A stretch of DNA of 64,000 nucleotides from Agromyces sp. Marseille-P2726 (GTDB taxonomy: Bacteria > Actinomycetota > Actinomycetes > Actinomycetales > Microbacteriaceae). Both the position numbers and the translations under genes were made by a program. This document shows positions 35,229 through 47,355 of the stretch, one piece after another. The notes beneath the pieces are model-generated. The model was not told the origin of the DNA, ran no database searches, and was given only the letters and a program-made list of their open reading frames with translations. Numbering within the stretch: position 1 is the first letter of the stretch; each line of letters opens with the position of its first letter. Location of the stretch: assembly GCF_902809835.1 (NCBI RefSeq), contig NZ_CADDWM010000015.1:434001-498000 (forward strand), given 5' to 3'.

Positions 35229-35675
35229 ATGGTCGTGATGGATGCCACGACACTTCCCGCCGCGCTCGCCGAGACGCGCGACGATTTCCTCGCACTCGAT
35301 GTGCGCGACCGCCTGCAGCTGCTGCTCGAGTTCGCCAACGAGCTGCCCGATCTCCCCGAGCGCTACGCCGACCACCCCGAGCTGCTGGAGCGGGTCGTGG
35401 AGTGCCAGTCGCCCGTGTACATGTTCGTCGAGGTCGTCGACGGCCTCGTGCACCTGCACGCGACCGCGCCCGCCGAGTCGCCGACCACCCGGGGCTTCGC
35501 TTCGATCCTCGCCCAGGGCGTCGAGGGCCTCACCGTCGACGAGGTGCTCGACATCCCCGACGACTACCCCCAGTCACTCGGACTCAACGAGGCCGTCTCG
35601 CCGCTGCGTGTTCGCGGCATGACCGGCATGCTCGCGCGGGCGAAGCGGCAGCTCCGCGACCACGTCGCCGCCTGA
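35229..35675 (+). CDS. sufE: SufE family Fe-S cluster assembly protein
   Basis: A 148-residue sulfur-acceptor protein. SufE proteins take persulfide from a cysteine desulfurase and pass it to a scaffold. The acceptor Cys is in ERVVECQSPVYMFVEV, and GLTVDEVLDIPDDYPQSLGLNEAVSPLRVRGMTGML matches the C-terminal half in order. Both ATG 35229 and ATG 35238 are possible. It sits next to the rhodanese gene, a frequent actinobacterial pairing, rather than in a suf operon. Confidence 0.93.
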   Translation: MVVMDATTLPAALAETRDDFLALDVRDRLQLLLEFANELPDLPERYADHPELLERVVECQSPVYMFVEVVDGLVHLHATAPAESPTTRGFASILAQGVEGLTVDEVLDIPDDYPQSLGLNEAVSPLRVRGMTGMLARAKRQLRDHVAA

Positions 35676-35682
35676 TCGGCGA

Positions 35683-36894
35683 TCAGCCCGCGATCTCGGC
35701 CTCCTCGTCGAGTCGTGGCACGTCCTCCATGCTGCGCTCGAGCCATCCTCGAACAAGCTCCGTCCACCGTTCGGGGTCGTGGTTCCACAGCTTCGTGTGG
35801 CGGGCGCCCTCGAAGACCTCGAACTGGATGAGGTCGGGCCGTGCCGCCGCGAATCGCCTCGACCCGTCGATGGGCACGAACCCGTCGTCGACGCTGTGCA
35901 TGATGAGGATCGGCACCGAGAACTCGTCGGCCCGGGCGACCGGATCGAGCTCCTCCACGGAGATCGGCGCCGCGACGCCCGTGAGCCCGCCGCTCCACGG
36001 GCCGCCGAGCAGCCGCGCGACCACGTCGCCCAGTCGTTCGGGCAGGTTCAGCAGCGCGCCCTGGAACCGGAGGATGTCCGTCCAGTCGATGGCCGGCGAG
36101 TCGAGGATCACACCGACGAGTCGCTCGCGCACCGTTTCCGATCGCAGGACCGCCTGCAGCGCGATCGCGCCGCCCATCGACCACCCCATGAGCATGATCC
36201 GCTCGGCGCCGTGCTCTTCCGCGTAGCGGACGGCCGCGACGACGTCGGCCCATTCGGTGCCGCCGAGTCCGTATCGGCGATCTTCGCTCTCGGGTGCCTC
36301 GCCGTCGTTGCGGTACGAGATCAGCAGCGTGTTCCAGCCCGCCGCTCGCGCCGGTTCGACCGCCCGCAGCCCTTCCTGCCGCTTGGCACCACGGCCGTGC
36401 ACCTGGATGACCCAGTCGGTCGACGCCTCGGCAGCCGGCACGAACCACGCGGGTGCCGGGCCGAGCGGCGTCTCGACGAGCACGTTCTCGTAGGGGTGGC
36501 CGAGCTCCCACGGTCCGAGGTGGTACCAGCCGCTCATCCGGCCGCGCTCAGCGCGCTCGAGCCGGCCGAAGTCGACGACGTCCAGGCGCCGGCGTACCAC
36601 CCGGCCGTCGTCCGCGATCACGTCGCCGAGCCGCGCGTGGCCCGAGTCCCGCTCGAACCAGAACCCGTAGCGTCCCCGCATCCGGGTCTCGTCGGATGCC
36701 GCGAGCACGACCTCCTCGCTGGCCAGGTCGACGGAGACGACCCGCTCGTCCTCGGGGCGCGTGATCGGCGGGGTCACCACGCGTCGGGCCATCGTGACCG
36801 TGATCACCGCGGCAGTCGCTCCGACGGCGGCAGCGAGCAATCCGACCGCCGCGGCGGCGATCCCGATCGGGCCTGCGCCTCTGCGACTTCCCAT
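35683..36894 (-). CDS. Membrane-anchored alpha/beta hydrolase
   Basis: A 403-residue protein: an N-terminal membrane span (about 10-35, GIAAAAVGLLAAAVGATAAVITV) and an alpha/beta hydrolase domain with the oxyanion region VIQVHGRG, the nucleophile elbow MLMGWSMGGAIAL (Ser), the acid in IMHSVDDGFV and the His in GARHTKLW. The catalytic triad is complete. ATG 36894 is preferred to upstream frames because AGGAGG lies 9 nt before it. The substrate is unknown; this resembles the BAAT/acyl-CoA or CocE-like surface hydrolases annotated in Microbacteriaceae. Confidence 0.87.
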   Translation of the reverse strand: MGSRRGAGPIGIAAAAVGLLAAAVGATAAVITVTMARRVVTPPITRPEDERVVSVDLASEEVVLAASDETRMRGRYGFWFERDSGHARLGDVIADDGRVVRRRLDVVDFGRLERAERGRMSGWYHLGPWELGHPYENVLVETPLGPAPAWFVPAAEASTDWVIQVHGRGAKRQEGLRAVEPARAAGWNTLLISYRNDGEAPESEDRRYGLGGTEWADVVAAVRYAEEHGAERIMLMGWSMGGAIALQAVLRSETVRERLVGVILDSPAIDWTDILRFQGALLNLPERLGDVVARLLGGPWSGGLTGVAAPISVEELDPVARADEFSVPILIMHSVDDGFVPIDGSRRFAAARPDLIQFEVFEGARHTKLWNHDPERWTELVRGWLERSMEDVPRLDEEAEIAG

Positions 36895-36987
36895 TCGTAT
36901 GCCCCTCCTCGCGAAGCGTTCCTCCGTGTGGGGTGCGGCGCGGCGTGCCGCCGACATCCGCTCCATCCGAGACTCTAGTCTGCACAC

Positions 36988-37578
36988 GTGCCCGACTCAG
37001 CGATGCTTCAGCCACCCGAGTTCGCGGCCGCACTCGATGCGCTGCGTGCGGCCTCGCCGCGATCGGAGTTGCGCATCACCGAGATCCCCGCACCCGGGTC
37101 GCTGGCCCCGTTCGCGGCCGCGCTCGCAGCCGACGTGGCGCCCGGGCGGCACGGCGAGGACTCCGAGCTCGGAACCGGGCGCTTCGTGCTGCTCTACGAC
37201 CCCGATGAGCCCGAGGCGTGGGGCGGGCGGTTCCGAATCGTCTGCTTCGCCCAGGCGCCGCTCGAGACGGACATCGGGCTCGACCCGTTCCTCGCGGATG
37301 TCGCATGGTCGTGGCTCGTCGATGCGCTCGACGCGCGGGGTGCCCGATACATCGCGGCATCCGGGACCGCGACCAAGATCCTCTCCACCGGCTTCGGAGA
37401 ATTGGCGAGGCAGGGTGACGGCGCGCAGATCGAGGTCCGAGCCTCTTGGACGCCGCTCGATGCCGATGTCGGGCCGCATGTGGAAGGCTGGGGCGAGTTG
37501 TTGTGCATGCTCGCAGGGCTGCCACCCCGTTCCGAGGGGGTGACGGCGCTGCCCCGACGGAGGAAGAACCGTGGATGA
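36988..37578 (+). CDS. DUF3000 domain-containing protein
   Basis: A 196-residue actinobacterial protein of unknown function, matching DUF3000 over full length (PPEFAAALDALRAA at the start, DPFLADVAWSWLVDALDARGA in the middle). It starts at GTG, 6 nt after a TAGTCT -10-like hexamer (36976-36981), so the mRNA is probably leaderless. It overlaps the RNase D start by 8 bp. The DUF3000-RNase D pair is conserved in many Actinobacteria, suggesting a shared RNA-related role (inference). Confidence 0.9.
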   Translation: MPDSAMLQPPEFAAALDALRAASPRSELRITEIPAPGSLAPFAAALAADVAPGRHGEDSELGTGRFVLLYDPDEPEAWGGRFRIVCFAQAPLETDIGLDPFLADVAWSWLVDALDARGARYIAASGTATKILSTGFGELARQGDGAQIEVRASWTPLDADVGPHVEGWGELLCMLAGLPPRSEGVTALPRRRKNRG

Positions 37579-38767
37579 GTTCCGGGTGATCGAGTCACCC
37601 GCCGAGTTCCGTGACGCGGTTCGACGCCTCGCGGACGGCGACGGCCCCGTCGCCGTCGACGCGGAGCGCGCCAGTGGATTCCGCTACTCGCAGCGTGCGT
37701 ATCTCATCCAGATGTATCGCCGCGAAGCCGGCACCTTCCTCTTCGACCCGCCGCAGATTCCCGACTTCGGGGAGCTCCAGCAGGCCGTCGCCTCCGAAGA
37801 GTGGGTCCTGCACGCGGCGAGCCAGGATCTCGCCTGCCTGCGCGAGGTCGGCCTCGACCCCGACCACATCTTCGACACCGAGCTCGCCGCCCGGCTGCTC
37901 GGGATGCCGCGGGTCGGCCTCGCGTCGGTCGTCGAGGAACTGCTGGACATCAAGCTGGCCAAGGAGCACTCGGCCGCCGACTGGTCCACGCGACCGCTCC
38001 CGCAGGCCTGGCTCACGTACGCGGCCCTCGATGTCGAGTTGCTCGTCGACGTCCGCGACCGGCTCGCCGAGCGGCTTGCCGAGACCGAGAAGCTCGAACT
38101 CGCCAGGCAGGAGTTCGACGCGGTGCTCCATCGCGAGGCGAAGGCGCCCTCCGCTGAACCGTGGCGCCGGCTCTCGGGCATCCACGCCGTTCGCAATCCC
38201 CGCAATCTCGCGGTCGCCAGAGAGCTCTGGCTCGCTCGTGACGCGCGCGCCGCCGAACTCGACGTCGCTCCCGGGCGCATGATTCCGGATGCCGCGATCC
38301 TCGCCGTCGCGAAGTCGCTGCCGCGCAGCCGTCGTGCGCTCGCAGACCTCCGGGAGTTCACCGGTCGCGCGAGTCGAACGGAGCTCGACCGGTGGTGGAC
38401 GGCGGTGGAGCGCGGACTCGCATCCGAGGAGCTGCCCGCGCTGCGCGTGCCGACCGACTCGCCTCCCCCGCCCCGTGTCTGGGCGATGCGCAATCCCGAG
38501 GCCGATGCCAGGCTTCGGCTCGCGAAGACCGCGCTCGCCGAGATCGCGGAGCAGCTCGAGATGCCCGTCGAGAACCTGTTGACCCCCGACCACCTTCGCC
38601 GTGTGGCGTGGACCCCGCCCCCGACGCCCGATGCCTCCTCCATCGGCGCCGCCCTGTCCGACCTCGGGTCACGCCCGTGGCAGGTTGAGGCGACCGCACA
38701 GACGATCGCGGATGCCTTTGTCGAGGCATCACAAACCGTGCAAGACGCCGTGACGGACGCTTCGTAG
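37571..38767 (+). CDS. rnd: Ribonuclease D (HRDC domain)
   Basis: A 398-residue 3'-5' exoribonuclease of the DEDD family. The acidic residues are in VAVDAERASGFRYSQ (DxE), LHAASQDLACL (D) and WLTYAALDVELLVDV (Y...D). The HRDC domain follows (about 205-290), with a second helical C-terminal domain. It acts in structured RNA and tRNA 3' processing. The start is GTG 37571, inside the 3' end of the DUF3000 gene. Confidence 0.92.
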   Translation: MDEFRVIESPAEFRDAVRRLADGDGPVAVDAERASGFRYSQRAYLIQMYRREAGTFLFDPPQIPDFGELQQAVASEEWVLHAASQDLACLREVGLDPDHIFDTELAARLLGMPRVGLASVVEELLDIKLAKEHSAADWSTRPLPQAWLTYAALDVELLVDVRDRLAERLAETEKLELARQEFDAVLHREAKAPSAEPWRRLSGIHAVRNPRNLAVARELWLARDARAAELDVAPGRMIPDAAILAVAKSLPRSRRALADLREFTGRASRTELDRWWTAVERGLASEELPALRVPTDSPPPPRVWAMRNPEADARLRLAKTALAEIAEQLEMPVENLLTPDHLRRVAWTPPPTPDASSIGAALSDLGSRPWQVEATAQTIADAFVEASQTVQDAVTDAS

Positions 38768-38845
38768 GTTCCAGCAACCGATTCAGCACGCCTCGAAGGC
38801 GTTCGTAGGATCGAGGGACCGTGACCGAAGACAGGGAGCTGCAGC

Positions 38846-40060
38846 GTGGCTGAACGAGCTGAAGTCGTGTTCGTCGACGGGGTCCGCACCCCGTTCGGGC
38901 GAGCCGGCGAAAAGGGCATGTACTGGAACACAAGGGCCGATGATCTCGTCGTGAAGGCGATCGTCGGGCTCCTCGAGCGCAACCCCAACGTGCCGAAAGA
39001 CCGCATCGACGACGTCGCGATCGCGGCCACCACGCAGACCGGCGACCAGGGCCTGACCATCGGGCGATCGGCCGCGATCCTCGCGGGCATCCCGAAGACC
39101 GTGCCGGGCTTCGCGATCGATCGCATGTGCGCCGGGGCGATGACCTCGGCCGCGATGATGGCCGGCTCCATCGGCTTCGGCATGTACGACCTCGCCATCG
39201 CGGGCGGCGTGGAGCACATGGGGCACCACCCGATGGGCTCGGGGGTCGACCCCAACCCACGATTCCTGAGCGAGAAGCTGGTCGGAGAGGACGCGCTCGT
39301 GATGGGCGCCACGGCTGAGCGGATCCACGACCGGTTCCCGCAGCTCACCAAGGAGCGCAGCGACCGCTACGCGCTCGCCAGCCAGCAGAAGACGGCCGCC
39401 GCCTACGAGGCCGGCAAGATCCAGCAGGACCTCGTGCAGGTCGCCATCCGCACCGAGGAGGGCTGGGGACTGGCGACGCGCGACGAGGCCATGCGACCCG
39501 AAACCACCCTCGAGGGCCTCGCCACGCTGAAGACCCCGTTCCGCCCGCACGGGCGCATCACGGCCGGCAACGCCTCGGGCCTGAACGATGGTGCGACGGC
39601 CGCGATCCTCGCCTCCGGCGCCGCGGCGAAGGAGCTCGGCCTCACTCCCAAGATGAAGCTCGTCAGCTACGCGTTCGCCGGAGTGGACCCCGAGATCATG
39701 GGGATCGGGCCGATCCCGTCGACCGAGAAGGCCCTCCGCAAAGCCGGCCTCACGATCGACGACATCGACCTCTTCGAGATCAACGAGGCGTTCGCGGTCC
39801 AGGTGCTCTCGTTCCTCGACCTCTACGGCATCGCCGACGACGACCCGCGGGTGAACCCGTGGGGCGGCGCGATCGCCGTCGGCCACCCGCTCGCCTCGTC
39901 CGGGGTGCGCCTCATGAACCAGCTCGCGAGCCAGTTCACCGAGCGCCCCGATGTGCGCTACGGCATCACGACCATGTGCGTCGGCCTCGGGCAGGGCGGC
40001 ACGATGATCTGGGAGAACCCGAACTTCGACAAGAAGGCAGCGAAGAAGGCACGCCGATGA
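38846..40060 (+). CDS. fadA: Thiolase (acetyl-CoA acyltransferase, FadA-like)
   Basis: Beta-ketoacyl-CoA thiolase of fatty acid beta-oxidation. 404 residues; nucleophile Cys in IDRMCAGAMTS, His in AVGHPLASSGVR and second Cys in TTMCVGLGQGG, so the catalytic set is complete. The start is GTG 38846 with AGGGAG upstream. The stop overlaps the fadB ATG (ATGA), as expected for the two subunits of the trifunctional-type complex. No acyl-CoA dehydrogenase or ligase gene is nearby. Confidence 0.94.
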   Translation: MAERAEVVFVDGVRTPFGRAGEKGMYWNTRADDLVVKAIVGLLERNPNVPKDRIDDVAIAATTQTGDQGLTIGRSAAILAGIPKTVPGFAIDRMCAGAMTSAAMMAGSIGFGMYDLAIAGGVEHMGHHPMGSGVDPNPRFLSEKLVGEDALVMGATAERIHDRFPQLTKERSDRYALASQQKTAAAYEAGKIQQDLVQVAIRTEEGWGLATRDEAMRPETTLEGLATLKTPFRPHGRITAGNASGLNDGATAAILASGAAAKELGLTPKMKLVSYAFAGVDPEIMGIGPIPSTEKALRKAGLTIDDIDLFEINEAFAVQVLSFLDLYGIADDDPRVNPWGGAIAVGHPLASSGVRLMNQLASQFTERPDVRYGITTMCVGLGQGGTMIWENPNFDKKAAKKARR

Positions 40061-42198
40061 CGGACTACACGACCATCGACTTCGACGCCCTGGTGGCGCT
40101 CGCCGGTGACGACGAGGTCGTGACCCACTCGTATGTGCGAGACGTGCCACTCTCGTCGGGCAGGACGCTCGCCCTCGTCACGCTCGACAACGGCCGCGAC
40201 CACACCCGGCCCAACACGTTGGGCGCCGCCACGCTGCTCGAGTACGCGAGAACGCTCGACGACCTGAAGTCGCGTGCCGCGGCCGATGAGATTCACGCGG
40301 TCGCCGTCACGGGCAAGCCGTTCATCCTCGCCGCCGGCGCCGACCTCTCGAAGGTCGCCGACATCCCCGACAAGGAGACGGCGAAGAAGTTCGTGCAGCT
40401 CGGCCACTACGCACTCGCCAAGCTCGGCGAGGTCGGCGTGCCGTCCTTCACGTTCTACAACGGTCTGGCGCTCGGCGGCGGCCTCGAGATCGGCCTGCAC
40501 GCCGACTACCGCACGGTCGATGCCTCCGCGCCGGCGCTCGCGCTGCCCGAGGTGTTCCTCGGCCTCATCCCCGGCTGGGGCGGGGCAACGATCCTGCCGA
40601 ACCTCATCGGCATCGAGAACGCCCTCAAGGTGATCATCGAGAACCCCCTCAAGCAGAACCGCACCCTCAAGGGCCAGGACGCCTTCGACCTCGGAATCGC
40701 CGACGCGATCTTCCCCTCGGTGAACTTCCTCGAGGACTCCATCCGGTGGGCCGACGACGTGATCTCGGGCCGCATCAAGGTGAAGCGGCCCAACGAACCG
40801 GGCAAGGTGGAGCGCCTCGTGAAGTGGGACGCGGCCATCGGCATCGCCACCAAGATGCTGAAGGCCCGCATCGGGTCGGTTCCGCAGTCCCCGTACGCGG
40901 CGCTCGACCTCATGAAGGCGGCGAAGAGCGGCACCCGCGCCGAGGGGTTCCGGCGGGAAGACGAAATGCTCGCCGACCTCATCGCCGGAGACCAGCTCCA
41001 GGCATCCGTCTACGCATTCAACCTCGTGCAGAAGCGCACGAAGCGCCCGGCCGGGGCACCCGACAAGGAGCTGGCCAAGAAGGTCACCAAGGTCGGCGTG
41101 CTCGGCGCGGGATACATGGCGGGCCAGCTCGCACTGCTCTTCGTTCGGCGCCTGCGCGTGCCGGTGGTGATCACCGACATCGACCAGGAGCGCGTCGACA
41201 AGGGCGTCGGGTACATCACGAGCGAGATCGACGCGCTGCTCGGCAAGGGCCGCATCTCGCCCGACGAAGCCAGCCGCCTGAGGGCGCTCGTCACCGGAAC
41301 GACCGACAAGGCCGACTTCGCCGACTGCGACTGGGTCATCGAGGCCGTCTTCGAGGAGCTCCAGATCAAGCAGGACGTGTTCGCGGAGATCGAGAAGGTG
41401 GTCTCGCCCGAGGCCGTGCTCGCGACGAACACCTCGTCGCTCTCGGTGGAGCAGATCGGCGCGAAGCTCGAGCACCCTGAGCGCCTCGTCGGGTTCCACT
41501 TCTTCACGCCGGTGGCAGTCATGCCGTTGATCGAGGTCGTGAAGACGCCGCAGACCGATGACGCCACGCTGGCGACGGCGATGGTCACCGCGAAGAACCT
41601 GAAGAAGAACGCCGTCATCACCGCAGACACCCCGGGTTTCGTCGTCAACCGGCTGCTCGCGGTGCTCCTCGGAGAGGCGATGCGGGCGGTCGACGAGGGC
41701 ACGTCCTTCGAGACCGTCGACCAGGCGATCGCACCGCTCGGACTGCCGATGGCGCCGTCGACGCTGCTCGACCTCGTCGGCCTGAAGGTGGGCGCCCACG
41801 TGCTCGACACGCACCACGCGGCATTCCCCGACCGGTTCTATCGCAGCGAGAACCTGCACAAGCTCGCCGAATACGGCACCCTGCTCGACAAGGACGACAA
41901 GGGCAAGGTCAAGGGCTTCGACAGGGGCGCCCTGAAGATCGTGTCGGGTGGCAGGAATCCGCGGAGCGCCGACGACATCCTGATCGCCCTCCAAGACGGC
42001 CTGGCGCGTGAAGCACGGCTCATGCTCGACGACGGCGTGGTTGCGGCCCCCGAGGACATCGACCTCTGCATGATCCTCGGCGCAGGGTTCCCGTTGCAGA
42101 TGGGCGGCCTCACCCCCTATCTCGATCGGGTCGGTGCGTCCGAGCGGGTCTTCGGCGACACGTTCCACCACCCACCCGTGAAGGGCGTGGGCGCGTAG
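40057..42198 (+). CDS. fadB: 3-hydroxyacyl-CoA dehydrogenase/enoyl-CoA hydratase multifunctional protein (FadB-like)
   Basis: A 713-residue two-enzyme protein. The N-terminal crotonase domain (about 1-240) has AGADLSKVADI and GLALGGGLEIGLHADYR with EVFLGLIPGWGG supplying the catalytic acid region. The C-terminal 3-hydroxyacyl-CoA dehydrogenase has VGVLGAGYMAGQLA (Rossmann) and the HFFTPVAVMPLIEVV active-site motif. It performs the hydration and NAD-linked oxidation steps, with FadA doing thiolysis. It is translationally coupled to fadA and ends at a strong terminator. Confidence 0.95.
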   Translation: MTDYTTIDFDALVALAGDDEVVTHSYVRDVPLSSGRTLALVTLDNGRDHTRPNTLGAATLLEYARTLDDLKSRAAADEIHAVAVTGKPFILAAGADLSKVADIPDKETAKKFVQLGHYALAKLGEVGVPSFTFYNGLALGGGLEIGLHADYRTVDASAPALALPEVFLGLIPGWGGATILPNLIGIENALKVIIENPLKQNRTLKGQDAFDLGIADAIFPSVNFLEDSIRWADDVISGRIKVKRPNEPGKVERLVKWDAAIGIATKMLKARIGSVPQSPYAALDLMKAAKSGTRAEGFRREDEMLADLIAGDQLQASVYAFNLVQKRTKRPAGAPDKELAKKVTKVGVLGAGYMAGQLALLFVRRLRVPVVITDIDQERVDKGVGYITSEIDALLGKGRISPDEASRLRALVTGTTDKADFADCDWVIEAVFEELQIKQDVFAEIEKVVSPEAVLATNTSSLSVEQIGAKLEHPERLVGFHFFTPVAVMPLIEVVKTPQTDDATLATAMVTAKNLKKNAVITADTPGFVVNRLLAVLLGEAMRAVDEGTSFETVDQAIAPLGLPMAPSTLLDLVGLKVGAHVLDTHHAAFPDRFYRSENLHKLAEYGTLLDKDDKGKVKGFDRGALKIVSGGRNPRSADDILIALQDGLAREARLMLDDGVVAAPEDIDLCMILGAGFPLQMGGLTPYLDRVGASERVFGDTFHHPPVKGVGA

Positions 42199-42212
42199 GA
42201 GCGCGATCGACG

Positions 42213-42252
42213 AAACGGCCTCCGGGTTCCGACATGGATCCGGAGGCCGTTT
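42213..42252. terminator. Bidirectional terminator between fadB and dxs
   Basis: AAACGGCCTCCGG (42213-42225) pairs perfectly with CCGGAGGCCGTTT (42240-42252), flanked by A and T runs on the two sides. The genes converge here, so it can serve both. Confidence 0.85.
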
Positions 42253-42271
42253 CCGTTCGTGTCGGGATGCC

Positions 42272-44218
42272 TCAGACGCGCGGTTGCGGGCGTGTATCCG
42301 TCGAGACGTGCTCGAGACCGGCGCCCCGTGCGTGCGGAAGCTTGGAGCCCAGCACCATCCCAGTCACGTCCCGAGCGATCTGCTGCGGAGTGAGACCGAC
42401 TCGCTCGAGGATGTCGTTGCGCGAGCCGTGCTCGAGGAACTCGTCGGGTAGGCCGATCTCGGTGACGGCGGTGTCGACGTCTGCTTCCCGCAGGTCCTGA
42501 CGGATGCGCGTGCCGATGCCGCCCACGCGGACACCGTCCTCGATGCTCACCACGATCCGATGGTCGCGGGCCAGGCCGATGACGCTCGTCGGAACCGGCA
42601 CCACCCAGCGCGGGTCGACGACGGTCGCGCCGATGCCCTGAGCACCCAGTCGCTCGGCGACCTGGAGGCCGATGCCGGCCATCGGTCCGACCGTGACGAG
42701 CAGCACGTCCTTGCGGTCGGACTCGGCGAGCACATCCACGCCATCGTCGGTGCGGCGAAGTGCCGGATACTCGACGCCGACCGTGCCCTTCGGGAACCGC
42801 AGGACGGTCGGACCGTCGTCGACGGCGACCGCCTCACCGAGCTCCTCGGCCAATCGCACGGAATCGCGCGGAGCCGCGAGCCGGATGCCCGGCACGACCT
42901 GCAGGATCGAGAGGTCCCAGACGCCGTGGTGGCTCGGACCGTCGGGGCCGGTGACGCCCGCGCGGTCGAGCACGAACGTGACCCCGGCCTTGTGCAACGC
43001 GACATCCATCAGCACTTGATCGAACGCGCGATTGATGAACGTGGCGTAGACGGCGACCACGGGGTGCAGCCCGCCGAACGCGAGGCCGGCGGCCGAAGTC
43101 GCGGCGTGCTGCTCTGCGATTCCGACGTCGAAGACCCGGTTGGGGAAGCGTTCGGCCATGCGGTGCAGACCCGTCGGGCGCAACATCGCCGCGGTGATCC
43201 CGACGAGGCGCTCATCGTTCTCGGCGAGACGCACGAGTTCATCGGCGAACACGCTCGTCCAGGATGGAGCGGAGCTCGACTCCAGCGATTCCCCCGTCTC
43301 GGGGTCGATCTGACCCACCGCGTGGAACTGGTCGGCGACGTCGCGCCGCGCCGGCTCGTAGCCGCGACCCTTGTCGGTGATGGCGTGCACGATCACCGGG
43401 GCGCCGTAGTCCTTGGCCTGTCGCAGCGCCTCCTCCATCGCCCGCTCGTCGTGGCCGTCGATGGGGCCCACGTACTTGATATCGAGGTTGGAGTAGAGCG
43501 CCTCGTTGTCGGTGAATCGGCTGAGGAAGCCGTGGAGGCCGCCGCGCACGCCCCGATAGAAGGCACGGCCGGGGGCGCCGAGCCGGTCGAAGGCCCGTCG
43601 GCTCGACAGGTGCAGGTTGCGGTAGCCCTGCTTGGTGCGCACGGAATTGAGGAACCGCGCCATGCCGCCGATGGTGGGGGCGTACGAACGACCGTTGTCG
43701 TTGACGACGACGATGAGCTTTCGCGTGTTGTCGTCGGAGATGTTGTTGAGGGCCTCCCACGTCATGCCGCCCGTGAGTGCACCGTCGCCGACGACCGCGA
43801 TGACGTGGCGGTCGTGTTGACCGGTCATCTCGAACGCCTTCGAGATTCCGTCGGCCCACGACAGGGAGCTCGACGCGTGGGAGCTCTCCACGATGTCGTG
43901 CTCCGACTCCGCCCGCTGCGGATAACCGGCCAGTCCACCCGTCTGGCGCAGCGTGGAGAGATCGCGGCGACCGGTCAGCAGCTTGTGGACGTACGACTGG
44001 TGCCCGGTGTCGAAGACGATGGCGTCACGTGGCGAGTCGAAGACGCGGTGGATGGCGATCGTCATCTCGACGACACCGAGGTTCGGCCCGAGGTGTCCGC
44101 CCGTCTTCGAGACCGACGCGACGAGGTACTCGCGAATCTCGCGCGCGAGTCGGTCGAGTTCGTCGGGACGCAGCGCGTCGAGATCGCGCGGTCCTGAGAT
44201 GTTCTCGAGCAGCGTCAT
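42272..44218 (-). CDS. dxs: 1-deoxy-D-xylulose-5-phosphate synthase
   Basis: Thiamine diphosphate enzyme joining pyruvate and glyceraldehyde 3-phosphate, the first step of the MEP isoprenoid pathway. 648 residues. Landmarks: GHLGPNLGVVEMTIAIHRVF, the ThDP motif GDGALTGGMTWEALNN, GPIDGHD, and the transketolase-like central domain with DVGIAEQHAATSAAGLA. A TAGACT -10-like hexamer (complement of 44266-44271) and a 14-bp palindrome (44241-44254, GCGGCGATCGCCGC) lie upstream. It stands alone, converging on fadB. Confidence 0.96.
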   Translation of the reverse strand: MTLLENISGPRDLDALRPDELDRLAREIREYLVASVSKTGGHLGPNLGVVEMTIAIHRVFDSPRDAIVFDTGHQSYVHKLLTGRRDLSTLRQTGGLAGYPQRAESEHDIVESSHASSSLSWADGISKAFEMTGQHDRHVIAVVGDGALTGGMTWEALNNISDDNTRKLIVVVNDNGRSYAPTIGGMARFLNSVRTKQGYRNLHLSSRRAFDRLGAPGRAFYRGVRGGLHGFLSRFTDNEALYSNLDIKYVGPIDGHDERAMEEALRQAKDYGAPVIVHAITDKGRGYEPARRDVADQFHAVGQIDPETGESLESSSAPSWTSVFADELVRLAENDERLVGITAAMLRPTGLHRMAERFPNRVFDVGIAEQHAATSAAGLAFGGLHPVVAVYATFINRAFDQVLMDVALHKAGVTFVLDRAGVTGPDGPSHHGVWDLSILQVVPGIRLAAPRDSVRLAEELGEAVAVDDGPTVLRFPKGTVGVEYPALRRTDDGVDVLAESDRKDVLLVTVGPMAGIGLQVAERLGAQGIGATVVDPRWVVPVPTSVIGLARDHRIVVSIEDGVRVGGIGTRIRQDLREADVDTAVTEIGLPDEFLEHGSRNDILERVGLTPQQIARDVTGMVLGSKLPHARGAGLEHVSTDTRPQPRV

Positions 44219-44297
44219 GCGGTAGGGCCTTCGTGGTCGGGCGGCGATCGCCGCGATCGGGGTCGAGTCTACGCCGCACAGACTGGGAGGCAGAGAA

Positions 44298-44339
44298 GAG
44301 TCCGGGGCGGCGACATCACGGTGTCGCCGCCCCGGACTC
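44298..44339 (-). terminator. Terminator after acnA
   Basis: Positions 44298-44315 (GAGTCCGGGGCGGCGACA) and 44322-44339 are perfect reverse complements: an 18-bp stem with a six-base loop. It lies 45 bp after the acnA stop and upstream of the dxs promoter, so it insulates the two. Confidence 0.88.
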
Positions 44340-44383
44340 GAGACCCACTCGGACGTGGGACTGGAGGACGCGCGTTCTCGCTC

Positions 44384-47200
<2,817 letters not shown>

Positions 47201-47330
47201 GATGTCCTCTCCTTCGCGGATGCCACGCGAACACGCCGCCGGCACTCCATCCTTGCGCCAGCCAACGGGGGCGGTCCAGCAAGGGTCACCTAAGCGCCTG
47301 CCCCGCCATCAGTCCACGCAGTTCGCGGAT

Positions 47331-47350
47331 TTATCTTGATATCGAGATAA
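47331..47350. promoter_or_regulatory. AT-rich 20-bp palindrome upstream of acnA
   Basis: TTATCTTGAT followed by ATCGAGATAA: the two 10-bp halves are reverse complements except for one position. It stands out as AT-rich in GC-rich DNA, 131-150 bp before the acnA start and just past the end of the DUF3159 gene. It looks like the operator of a dimeric regulator; I cannot assign it to a known regulator. Confidence 0.55.
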
Positions 47351-47355
47351 CTGTA

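Noticed and set aside
39958-42171. A 737-codon open frame opposite fadB
   Set aside because: Antisense shadow with no domain signature; fadA-fadB is intact on the other strand.
44241-44254. 14-bp palindrome GCGGCGATCGCCGC as a dxs operator
   Set aside because: GCGATCGC-centred palindromes are expected in very GC-rich DNA and this one is single and unpaired; kept only as a note in the dxs entry.
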